The translations under genes and the position numbers were made by a program. From an uncultured Rhodospirillales bacterium (GTDB lineage Bacteria > Pseudomonadota > Alphaproteobacteria > Acetobacterales > Acetobacteraceae): a stretch of 5,358 nucleotides of DNA. Where the stretch lies: the NCBI GenBank assembly GCA_903928045.1, contig CAIYPH010000078.1, positions 1 through 5,358 on the forward strand, read 5' to 3'. Numbering within the stretch: the stretch's first letter is position 1; the number at the start of each line of letters is the position of its first letter. Below the pieces are notes generated by a model. That model did not search any database. It had not been told where the DNA came from and was given only the letters and a program-made list of their open reading frames with translations. This document shows positions 1-4,835 of the stretch, one piece after another.

Positions 1-646
1 GCTCGAACATGTCCATCAGGCGGCCGGGGGTGGCGATCAGCACGTCAACGCCGCGCATCAGCACGTCCTTCTGATCGGACATGCTTTCGCCGCCGATGAT
101 CAGGGCGTGGGTGAGCTTGAGGTGCTTGCCGTAATCGACAAAGTTCTCGGCCACCTGCAGGGCGAGCTCGCGGGTGGGCTCCAGGATCAGGCTGCGCGGC
201 ATGCGCGCGCGGGCCCGGCTGCCGGAGAGGATGTCGAGCATGGGGAGCGTGAAGCCCGCGGTCTTGCCGGTGCCGGTCTGCGCGCAGCCCAGCACGTCGC
301 GCCCGGCGAGCACGGCGGGGATGGCGGCGAACTGGATCGGCGTGGGAGAGCGGTAGCCCTTCTCGGCGATGGCGCGGAGAATCGGGTCGGAGAGGCCAAG
401 CTCCTCGAAGGTCTGCGCCGGGGCCTCGGGCTCCATCGCAGCTTCTGCGGCCTCTTCGGCGACGAAGGCGATCGGCGGTTCAGCCAGCGGGCTGGCCTCG
501 GGTTCCGCCACGATGGCAGGCGGCTCGACGAGCGCCGTCTCGGGCGCCAGGTCAGCCACGGCGACGGCGGCGGCCGGCGCGTCATCGTGCGCGGGTTGCT
601 CCACCGTAGTGGGGGTTGCTTCAGTCTGCGGTAGGGTGTCGGTCAA
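1..646 (-). CDS. RhlE-like DEAD-box RNA helicase, N-terminal part (cut by left window edge)
   Basis: This is an ATP-dependent RNA helicase that would remodel RNA in the cytoplasm (ribosome assembly, cold adaptation or mRNA decay are the family's usual roles). Reading from a TTG at 646, 215 residues are visible. The Q motif comprises F80, GL at 84-85 and PTPIQ at 101-105. Motif I (Walker A) is AQTGTGKT at 122-129, Ia is PTRELA at 157-162, GG is at 185-186 and Ib is TPGR at 206-209. The DEAD motif and the RecA2 domain lie beyond the edge. Residues 1-70 form an Ala/Pro/Glu-rich extension without a single Lys or Arg. The family core normally begins near residue 79, so the ATG at 436 (M71) is an alternative start. 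I prefer 646 because the extension has coding-like G/C third positions and the nearest upstream in-frame stop is at 674-676, but the TTG has only a weak Shine-Dalgarno. The family is certain; the RhlE subgroup is likely; the start is uncertain. Confidence 0.92.
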   Translation of the reverse strand, partial: MTDTLPQTEATPTTVEQPAHDDAPAAAVAVADLAPETALVEPPAIVAEPEASPLAEPPIAFVAEEAAEAAMEPEAPAQTFEELGLSDPILRAIAEKGYRSPTPIQFAAIPAVLAGRDVLGCAQTGTGKTAGFTLPMLDILSGSRARARMPRSLILEPTRELALQVAENFVDYGKHLKLTHALIIGGESMSDQKDVLMRGVDVLIATPGRLMDMFE

Positions 647-677
647 ACTTGCTGTGCTTTCATGGCCGCTGCCTCAT
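643..677 (-). other. Two tiny overlapping upstream ORFs running into the helicase start
   Basis: ATG at 677 opens a 5-codon ORF (MRQRP) whose TGA (662-660) overlaps the next ATG (663) as ATGA. That second ATG opens a 6-codon ORF (MKAQQV) whose TGA (645-643) overlaps the TTG start of the helicase (646). A GAGG at 675-672 sits about 8 nt before the second ATG and could act as its Shine-Dalgarno. Such stop/start overlaps can couple translation, which would help a weak TTG start. The peptides look meaningless in sequence, and the arrangement may be chance. Confidence 0.25.
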
Positions 678-681
678 GGGC

Positions 682-716
682 CGCGCCGATGAGCGGCGCG
701 CAGCAGCGGGCGCGCC
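682..716 (-). promoter_or_regulatory. Two overlapping, mutually exclusive hairpins in the helicase leader
   Basis: In the minus-strand RNA, segment 1 (716-710, GGCGCGC) pairs perfectly with 701-695 (GCGCGCC) around an 8-nt loop. The central segment, read as 700-694 (CGCGCCG), also pairs perfectly over 7 bp with 688-682 (CGGCGCG) around a 5-nt loop. Both stems need the same central segment, so only one can form at a time. This is the geometry of an attenuator or a translational switch. The elements lie between the predicted promoter and the helicase start. High G+C makes short stems easy to find, so function is uncertain. Confidence 0.35.
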
Positions 717-736
717 AATGGCACGCGTGCTTGCGG

Positions 737-765
737 CGTATCGGGCGACGGCGGGCGGAAGTCAA
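737..765 (-). promoter_or_regulatory. Probable sigma70-type promoter of the helicase gene
   Basis: On the minus strand a TTGACT -35 element (765-760, preceded by C) is followed after exactly 17 bp by GATACG (742-737), a moderate -10. The -35 is the best match to consensus in this intergenic region and points at the helicase. The start of transcription would fall near 730, giving a leader of about 85 nt before the TTG at 646. This rests on sequence match only. Confidence 0.5.
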
Positions 766-868
766 GCTTTCCCGCCGTCGATCCGATGGTCTGGTGCATT
801 TATGCCACGCACCTGTTGCAAATCTGCCAGGATCCGGCGCCCGCATCGCGCATGAAGTTTTCGCAATC

Positions 869-883
869 ACCGCCACTGGCGGT
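869..883. promoter_or_regulatory. Operator-like palindrome upstream of the small secreted protein gene
   Basis: ACCGCCA and TGGCGGT form a perfect 7-bp inverted repeat around a single central base. It occupies the place where a -35 element would sit for the TATGAT at 894-899. No good -35 hexamer is present there, which fits a promoter controlled by a protein binding the palindrome (activator or repressor). The regulator is unknown. Confidence 0.35.
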
Positions 884-893
884 CACGCTCAGC

Positions 894-899
894 TATGAT
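894..899 (+). promoter_or_regulatory. Candidate -10 element for the small secreted protein gene
   Basis: TATGAT matches the sigma70 -10 consensus at five of six positions. It would start transcription near 906, leaving a leader of about 33 nt that includes the palindrome CGATGCATCG (911-920) and the Shine-Dalgarno AGAGGAG (927-933). The -35 region (871-876) is poor and lies inside the 869-883 palindrome. Confidence 0.35.
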
Positions 900-938
900 C
901 ATCGGACCCACGATGCATCGGATGCCAGAGGAGCAACC

Positions 939-1226
939 ATGATTCGCATTCTGATTCTGCTGGTTGCGGTCGCCACGGCGATCATGCCGGGTCCCGCACT
1001 GGCTTGGCGAGGCGGATGGGGCTGGGGGCCGGTATTCGTCGCGCCGCCCATCTATGTCGGCCCCCCGGTATATTATGGAGCGCCGGCCTATTATCCTCCA
1101 CCGCGGCCAGCCGGCGAGGCGTGCTACGCCGGTGCCTATGTCTGCCCGCTCGATCAGCCCGGCCCGCTCGGGGCCCCCTGCTCCTGCCCGGCCAATAATG
1201 GGCGCGTGGGCGGGCGAATCGGCTAG
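939..1226 (+). CDS. Small secreted Tyr/Pro/Gly-rich protein with four C-terminal cysteines, function unknown
   Basis: This encodes a 95-residue protein. I choose the ATG at 939 because AGAGGAG lies 5 nt upstream and a classic signal peptide follows directly; the longer frame from 786 has no such support. Residues 1-22 are a Sec signal peptide: one Arg at position 3, a hydrophobic core, and a P-A-L-A end with likely cleavage between A22 and W23. The mature part begins with Trp/Gly-rich sequence (23-30), continues with a Pro/Tyr-rich stretch (36-57), and ends with C62, C69, C81 and C83, including a C-x-C pair. The four cysteines suggest two disulphides or a metal site in the periplasm. I recall similar short 'hypothetical' proteins in Acetobacteraceae, but I know no function. 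The gene stands alone, divergent from the helicase and convergent with the tRNA-editing gene. Confidence 0.82.
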   Translation: MIRILILLVAVATAIMPGPALAWRGGWGWGPVFVAPPIYVGPPVYYGAPAYYPPPRPAGEACYAGAYVCPLDQPGPLGAPCSCPANNGRVGGRIG

Positions 1227-1720
1227 GCCTCCGCGCGAAACGCCGGCGAAAGATCGATGATCGCCGGCGTCACCCCGCAATGTTCGAGGAAGCGCAGCAG
1301 GTCGTCCGGCTGCATGATCAGGGTGGCGGTGTTGACCAGCGGGTGAACCAGCACGGAGTCCGCCCGCATCATCCCCGCATCCAGCACCAGGCGGACCTGC
1401 CGCTCGGCATCATTGATCATCGCCAGCGGCGTGACCGAGCCGGGCTCGACGCCGAGGATGCGCACGAGATCCTCGGCCGAGCCGAAGGAGATCCGCTTGG
1501 AGCCGATGGTGGCGGCGAGGATTTTTGTATCGACCGAGCGGTCGGCTGGCAGCACGACCAGCCAGTACTGCTTACCGGCATCCTTGATGAAGAGGTTCTT
1601 CACCCCGAGGCCGGGCAGGTGGTCCCAGTATTCATGCGCGTCGGGCACGGTACGCAGCGGCGGGTGCTCAACCCGCGCCGGCGCCATGCCGAGGGCGGTG
1701 AATGCTTCGTCCAGGGTCAT
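1223..1720 (-). CDS. Prolyl-tRNA editing domain protein (ProXp-ala/PrdX type, YbaK/EbsC superfamily)
   Basis: This encodes a 165-residue free-standing editing protein. Its family (INS superfamily; 'prolyl-tRNA synthetase associated domain') hydrolyses mischarged tRNAs; the closest characterised type, ProXp-ala, removes Ala from Ala-tRNA(Pro) in the cytoplasm. Family features visible are GVKNLF with K41 (matching the conserved catalytic-type lysine), D47, YWLV at 52-55, the GSVTP loop at 94-98 and HPLVNT at 126-131. The whole protein is one domain of the usual length. Start choice: the open frame extends to 1795, but that part overlaps the upstream gene. The ATG at 1720 has GAGGAG at 1735-1730 and begins where the family begins. 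The gene follows the hydratase gene by 13 nt, with its Shine-Dalgarno overlapping that gene's stop codon, so the two are probably co-transcribed and perhaps translationally coupled. Exact tRNA specificity cannot be read from the sequence. Confidence 0.87.
   Translation of the reverse strand: MTLDEAFTALGMAPARVEHPPLRTVPDAHEYWDHLPGLGVKNLFIKDAGKQYWLVVLPADRSVDTKILAATIGSKRISFGSAEDLVRILGVEPGSVTPLAMINDAERQVRLVLDAGMMRADSVLVHPLVNTATLIMQPDDLLRFLEHCGVTPAIIDLSPAFRAEA
1240..1270 (+). terminator. Hairpin after the small secreted protein gene, possible terminator without U-tract
   Basis: ACGCCGGCGA (1240-1249) and TCGCCGGCGT (1261-1270) form a perfect 10-bp stem with an 11-nt loop, starting 14 nt after the stop of the plus-strand gene. 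It lies inside the last codons of the convergent tRNA-editing gene, because no intergenic space exists. No T-run follows, so intrinsic termination would be inefficient. It may instead protect the 3' end or work with Rho. Confidence 0.35.
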
Positions 1721-1733
1721 CGTGAAACTCTCC

Positions 1734-2522
1734 TCAGGCGCCGAAGCGCACAATAATGCCGCCCAGCACGCCGAAATCGGCCGCCACCACGTCATGCGGC
1801 GCGATCGGCAGGGGGGTGACGCAGGTGCCGGTGGTGACCACCTCGCCGGCCCGGATGCCGATGCCGAGCGCCGAGACCTCGTTGACCAGCCAGGCCAGGG
1901 CCACGCGCGGGTCCCCTAGGACATTGCTGCCGATGCCCGGCCAGGGCGCCCCGCCCGAGATGGTGGCGGTAACGCGATGGGCGGCGAGGTCGATCGCCCG
2001 CCAGTCCGCGGTGGTGGCGGCGCCCAGCACGAAATAATGGCCGCAGGCGAGGTCGGCGATCAGTTGGGCGGCGCCGGCGGTGATGAAATCGGCGAATCGG
2101 CTGTCCGGCACCTCAATCGCCGGGTGGAGTGTGCCCACCGCGTCCAGCACCTCCGCCACCGTGTATTCGGCCGACCGCGCCGGCAGGTCACGCGCGAAGC
2201 GGAACGCGAACTCGGCCTCGGCGACGCGCATGCGGTTGGCGCCGAAGGGCACCATGTCGCCCTCCGGGATCACCCGCTCGGCGAAAATCCGGCCGGCGAG
2301 CGGGCCGTCGACGCCGATATGGCGCTGGCCGGCGATCGAGGTGGCGGCGATTTTCCAGCCATAGAGCGGGGCGGCGAAGTGCCGGCCGATGGCGGCCTGT
2401 ATGGCGTAGCCCTCGGCGCGGCTGGCGGGGCGCTGGCCGGCGGGCAGCTCGGCCAACGCGGCGCCGGACTGCCAGGCGGTATGGATGAGGTCCGCGGCGG
2501 CGGCACGGGAATCGTTTGGCAT
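1734..2522 (-). CDS. 2-keto-4-pentenoate hydratase-like protein (MhpD type, FAH superfamily)
   Basis: This encodes a 262-residue cytoplasmic enzyme of the family that adds water to 2-hydroxy-2,4-dienoates in aromatic meta-cleavage pathways or decarboxylates related 2-oxo acids. Family hallmarks are present: GWKIA with K57, the metal-binding E-x-E pair E102/E104 (EAEFAF), E137 in AIEVPDSRF with D140-S141-R142, and the late glycine-rich region. Length is typical. The frame is open back to a TTG at 2540, but the ATG at 2522 has TGAGGT just upstream (2532-2527) and gives the usual N-terminus. It is the first gene of a two-gene minus-strand operon with the tRNA-editing protein and diverges from the EamA transporter. 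No dioxygenase, aldolase or dehydrogenase of a catabolic pathway lies nearby, so its substrate is unknown. It could be a stand-alone hydratase or decarboxylase. Confidence 0.87.
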   Translation of the reverse strand: MPNDSRAAAADLIHTAWQSGAALAELPAGQRPASRAEGYAIQAAIGRHFAAPLYGWKIAATSIAGQRHIGVDGPLAGRIFAERVIPEGDMVPFGANRMRVAEAEFAFRFARDLPARSAEYTVAEVLDAVGTLHPAIEVPDSRFADFITAGAAQLIADLACGHYFVLGAATTADWRAIDLAAHRVTATISGGAPWPGIGSNVLGDPRVALAWLVNEVSALGIGIRAGEVVTTGTCVTPLPIAPHDVVAADFGVLGGIIVRFGA

Positions 2523-2564
2523 GGCGACCTCATAGCGCAAATGGCGGCAATGTCATGAGGGCGG

Positions 2565-2593
2565 GCGACAAGTGCGGCGGCTGCACCTAGACT
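2565..2593 (+). promoter_or_regulatory. Candidate promoter of the EamA transporter gene
   Basis: GCGACA (2565-2570, four of six matches to TTGACA) is followed after 17 bp by TAGACT (2588-2593, four of six matches to TATAAT). Transcription would start near 2600, giving a leader of about 19 nt. A GANTC site (GACTC, 2590-2594), the target of CcrM in many Alphaproteobacteria, overlaps the -10. A 7-bp inverted repeat (GGCGGCT 2576-2582 / AGCCGCC 2601-2607) flanks it. The opposing hydratase promoter must also lie in this 96-nt gap, but I cannot pick it out. Confidence 0.35.
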
Positions 2594-2618
2594 CCCCCCG
2601 AGCCGCCACACCGGGACC

Positions 2619-3515
2619 ATGCCCCTCTCCACACTCACCCGCCAACGTCTGATGTTCGCCTTCCTCTGCCTGACATGGGGGCTGAACTGGGTGGCGATGA
2701 AAATCGGCGTCACCGCGGTGCCCCCGGGCTTCTTCTCCGGCGTGCGTTGGACCTTCGCCGGCGCGTTCCTGCTGATATGGCAGGCGATGTCGCCGGAGGG
2801 GCTGCGGTTCCCCTGGCGCTTGCTGCCGCGGCTGTTCTGGCTGTCGCAGATCCTCATCACCTTCAACGTCTTCGTCATGCTCTACGGGCTGCGCCATGTC
2901 TCAAGCGGGCTCGCCTCGGTGCTGAGCTCGGCGCTCACCCCGCTCGCCTTGCTCGGCTTCGCGGTGATGATGGGGCAGGAACGCTTCAACCGCCGCCAAC
3001 TCGCCGCCATCGGGGTGGGCATCGGCGGGCTGCTGCTGCTTTACGGGCCGAAGATCGCGCAAGGGCGGCTCGACCTGATGGAGGGCCTGGGGGCGATCGG
3101 TATCACGATCGGCAATCTCAGCTATTGCCTCGGCTCGGTGCTGTCGCGCCCGCTGATGCGCAGCCTGCCGCCGGCGGTGCTCGCCTCCACCACCAATCTG
3201 CTCGGCGGGATCACGCTGCTGGTGATCTCGATTGCCGTCGAGCCCGGAGTGGGCGCGGTGATCACCGGAAATTGGGGGCTGAACGCCTGGCTTGCCTGGG
3301 CCTTCATGGTGTTTGCCGGCTCGTTGGCCGCCACCACGATCTATTTCATCCTCGTGCGCGACTGGGGTGCCAGCCGCACCGGCTCCTACGCCTTCATCTC
3401 GCCGGTGATCTCGGTGGGCGCCGGCATCCTGGTCCTCTCTGAGCGGGTTGACCTGCTGGAGGCCGGCGGCATGGCGCTGATGCTGATGGCCGCCTTCATG
3501 GTGCTGCGGCGCTAA
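2619..3515 (+). CDS. EamA/DMT-family inner-membrane transporter
   Basis: This encodes a 298-residue polytopic membrane protein of the drug/metabolite transporter superfamily. It has two tandem EamA repeats (about 12-143 and 155-298), each with five hydrophobic segments, giving ten TM helices. The segments are roughly 12-30, 37-55, 72-90, 96-118, 126-143, 155-175, 187-206, 222-246, 254-274 and 280-296. Family-typical signs are the first-helix W20...W24...K28 pattern, P36 with R43 in helix 2, SSGLAS before helix 4, and GQERF and LSERV at the repeat ends. Members export or import amino acids, nucleobases and other small metabolites; substrate cannot be assigned here. The start at 2619 has only a weak GGGA at 2613-2616 but fits the family N-terminus. 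It is divergent from the hydratase gene, 96 nt apart, and might handle a related metabolite, but that is speculation. Confidence 0.93.
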   Translation: MPLSTLTRQRLMFAFLCLTWGLNWVAMKIGVTAVPPGFFSGVRWTFAGAFLLIWQAMSPEGLRFPWRLLPRLFWLSQILITFNVFVMLYGLRHVSSGLASVLSSALTPLALLGFAVMMGQERFNRRQLAAIGVGIGGLLLLYGPKIAQGRLDLMEGLGAIGITIGNLSYCLGSVLSRPLMRSLPPAVLASTTNLLGGITLLVISIAVEPGVGAVITGNWGLNAWLAWAFMVFAGSLAATTIYFILVRDWGASRTGSYAFISPVISVGAGILVLSERVDLLEAGGMALMLMAAFMVLRR

Positions 3516-3529
3516 CCCGGCGATTTCCC

Positions 3530-3559
3530 TTGATATTGTCGTACCAATTCCGCGATATG
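3530..3559 (+). promoter_or_regulatory. Weak candidate promoter of the desaturase gene
   Basis: The 121-nt gap before the desaturase begins with an A/T-richer patch that stands out from its G+C-rich surroundings. TTGATA (3530-3535, five of six matches to the -35 consensus) is followed after 18 bp by GATATG (3554-3559), a poor -10. Between them ATTG (3535-3538) and CAAT (3545-3548) form a small inverted repeat that could be a regulator half-site pair. No terminator is visible after the transporter, so read-through is also possible. Confidence 0.3.
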
Positions 3560-3609
3560 GCGCCGCGCTCGCTCATTTGAGACAGGCACTGGCCCGCTTT
3601 CGCGGCGCC
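3559..3609 (+). promoter_or_regulatory. Long-range hairpin in the desaturase leader
   Basis: GGCGCCGCG (3559-3567) and CGCGGCGCC (3601-3609) are perfectly complementary over 9 bp and enclose a 33-nt loop. A G-U pair at 3558/3610 could extend the stem. It ends about 16 nt before the Shine-Dalgarno AGGAA (3626-3630), so folding could influence loading of ribosomes on the desaturase mRNA. The role is inferred only. Confidence 0.3.
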
Positions 3610-3636
3610 GGCCAAGCATTTCAGCAGGAATCCAGC

Positions 3637-4791
3637 ATGACCACCCACCCGAACGGGCCGGCGGACGACATCTCCTATCCTTCGGCGACCGCCTTCCTGG
3701 TGGTCCACCTCGCCTGCTTCGCCGCGATATGGACCGGGATCGACCAATCCGCGGTGCTGCTCGCGATCGGGCTCTACGGGCTGCGCATGTTCGCCGTGAC
3801 GGCCGGATATCACCGCTATTTCTCCCATCGCGCCTTCCGCACCAGCCGCGCCTTCCAGTTCGTACTCGCAGTCCTGGCGCAAAGCTCGGCCCAGCGTGGC
3901 ATCCTCTGGTGGGCCGCCAAGCACCGCCGCCATCACCACCACGCCGACACCGAGCTGGACGTGCATTCCCCGGTGCGCCGCGGCTTCCTCTATGCCCATC
4001 TCGGCTGGATCTTCGTGCCGCAGAATGACCTCACCGAGGAGGGCGCGGTGCCCGATCTCGCCCGTTTTGCGGAATTGCGCTGGCTCGACCGCCACCCCTA
4101 TCTGCCCGCGATCGTGCTCGGCACCGCCAGCTGGCTGGCGCTGGGCTGGAGCGGGCTGGTGGTCGGCTTCTGCTGGAGCACGGTGGCGGTCTGGCATGCG
4201 ACCTTCGGAATCAACTCCCTGGCCCATGTCGCCGGCCGCCAGCGCTACGTCACGGGTGACCACTCGCGCAACAACTGGCTGCTCGCGCTGCTGACCTTCG
4301 GCGAAGGCTGGCACAATAACCACCACGCCTATCAAGCCTCGGCCCGCCAGGGCTTCCGCTGGTGGGAATATGACTTCACCTACTACGTGCTCCGCTCCCT
4401 CTCCTGGGTCGGCTTGGTGTGGGACCTGCGCAGCCCGCCGGCGGCGGTCATCCGTGGCGAGGCCCGGCTGGGGCGGCACGTAATCGACAAGGTAGCGGCC
4501 CAGCTCGCCGCGTCCTTCCCCATCGAGGCGCTGGCCGGCCAGGCGATCGATCGCCTCAGCCGCACGCCAGGCTGGGTGGAGCTGAAGGGGCGGCTGGTCT
4601 CGGCCAAGGAGCAGGCCGAGGTGTTCTGGAGCGAGGTCGACCTGCCGCATGTCCCAACCCTTGAGGAGGTTCGCCTCTACGCCCGCGCCCGGCTTGCCGA
4701 GACCCCGTCGCTCGACGAGATCGCGGTGGCGCTCCGCGGGCACCTGCTCGAGACGATGTACGTCCGCCTCTGCGCCGCCGCCGCGGCCTGA
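3637..4791 (+). CDS. Membrane acyl-CoA fatty acid desaturase (delta-9/stearoyl-CoA type) with C-terminal tail
   Basis: This encodes a 384-residue integral-membrane di-iron desaturase that would introduce a cis double bond into acyl chains, using O2 and an external electron donor. The metal-ligand set of the stearoyl-CoA desaturase family is complete: HRYFSH at 59-64, HRRHH at 96-100, NSLAH at 193-197 and HNNHH at 226-230. H121 in the FLYAHLGW motif is also conserved. Hydrophobic segments lie near 17-35, 38-56, 72-90, 156-170 and 172-190. The catalytic core ends near 268; residues 269-384 form an extra, mostly helical-looking tail with no domain I recognise and no cytochrome b5 or ferredoxin motif. 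The ATG at 3637 is chosen over the TTG at 3577 because AGGAA sits 6 nt upstream and the family sequence starts there. It precedes mreB on the same strand but is separated from it by a strong hairpin. Its likely role is membrane fluidity. Confidence 0.95.
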   Translation: MTTHPNGPADDISYPSATAFLVVHLACFAAIWTGIDQSAVLLAIGLYGLRMFAVTAGYHRYFSHRAFRTSRAFQFVLAVLAQSSAQRGILWWAAKHRRHHHHADTELDVHSPVRRGFLYAHLGWIFVPQNDLTEEGAVPDLARFAELRWLDRHPYLPAIVLGTASWLALGWSGLVVGFCWSTVAVWHATFGINSLAHVAGRQRYVTGDHSRNNWLLALLTFGEGWHNNHHAYQASARQGFRWWEYDFTYYVLRSLSWVGLVWDLRSPPAAVIRGEARLGRHVIDKVAAQLAASFPIEALAGQAIDRLSRTPGWVELKGRLVSAKEQAEVFWSEVDLPHVPTLEEVRLYARARLAETPSLDEIAVALRGHLLETMYVRLCAAAAA

Positions 4792-4801
4792 GCCATTTGG
4801 C

Positions 4802-4826
4802 GGGGCAGCCGGGCGCCGGTTGCCCC
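4802..4826 (+). terminator. Strong hairpin after the desaturase gene, probable terminator
   Basis: The hairpin begins 11 nt after the stop codon. GGGGCA (4802-4807) pairs with TGCCCC (4821-4826), then a G-U pair, then CCGG (4809-4812) with CCGG (4816-4819), closing on a 3-nt GCG loop. That is 11 stacked pairs with no bulge. The following bases have only two T's in a row, so the U-tract is poor; termination may be partial or Rho-assisted, allowing some read-through into mreB. Confidence 0.55.
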
Positions 4827-4835
4827 TTGCCCCTC

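Noticed and set aside
187..585. 132-codon minus-strand frame inside the helicase gene
   Set aside because: It is out of frame with the helicase, whose motifs are intact in the neighbouring frame. The product is a Pro/Arg/Ser-rich artefact of high G+C.
800..835. Sigma54-like TGGCA...TGCA patterns on the minus strand
   Set aside because: The distance between the GG and GC elements is about three bases too short for an RpoN promoter.
786..938. N-terminal extension of the small secreted protein from an ATG at 786
   Set aside because: The ATG at 939 has a strong Shine-Dalgarno and is followed at once by a signal peptide. The extension would bury that signal peptide and covers the probable promoter.
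1280..2558. Long plus-strand open frames opposite the tRNA-editing and hydratase genes (for example 1280-1756 and 1977-2558)
   Set aside because: Their sequences are Gly/Arg/His-rich antisense shadows without family signatures, and the minus-strand genes explain the coding constraint.
3496..4743. 415-codon open frame antisense to the desaturase
   Set aside because: It is a shadow of the G+C-rich desaturase codons. Its translation is Gly/Arg/Glu-rich with no recognisable domain, and the plus-strand frame has a complete set of catalytic motifs.
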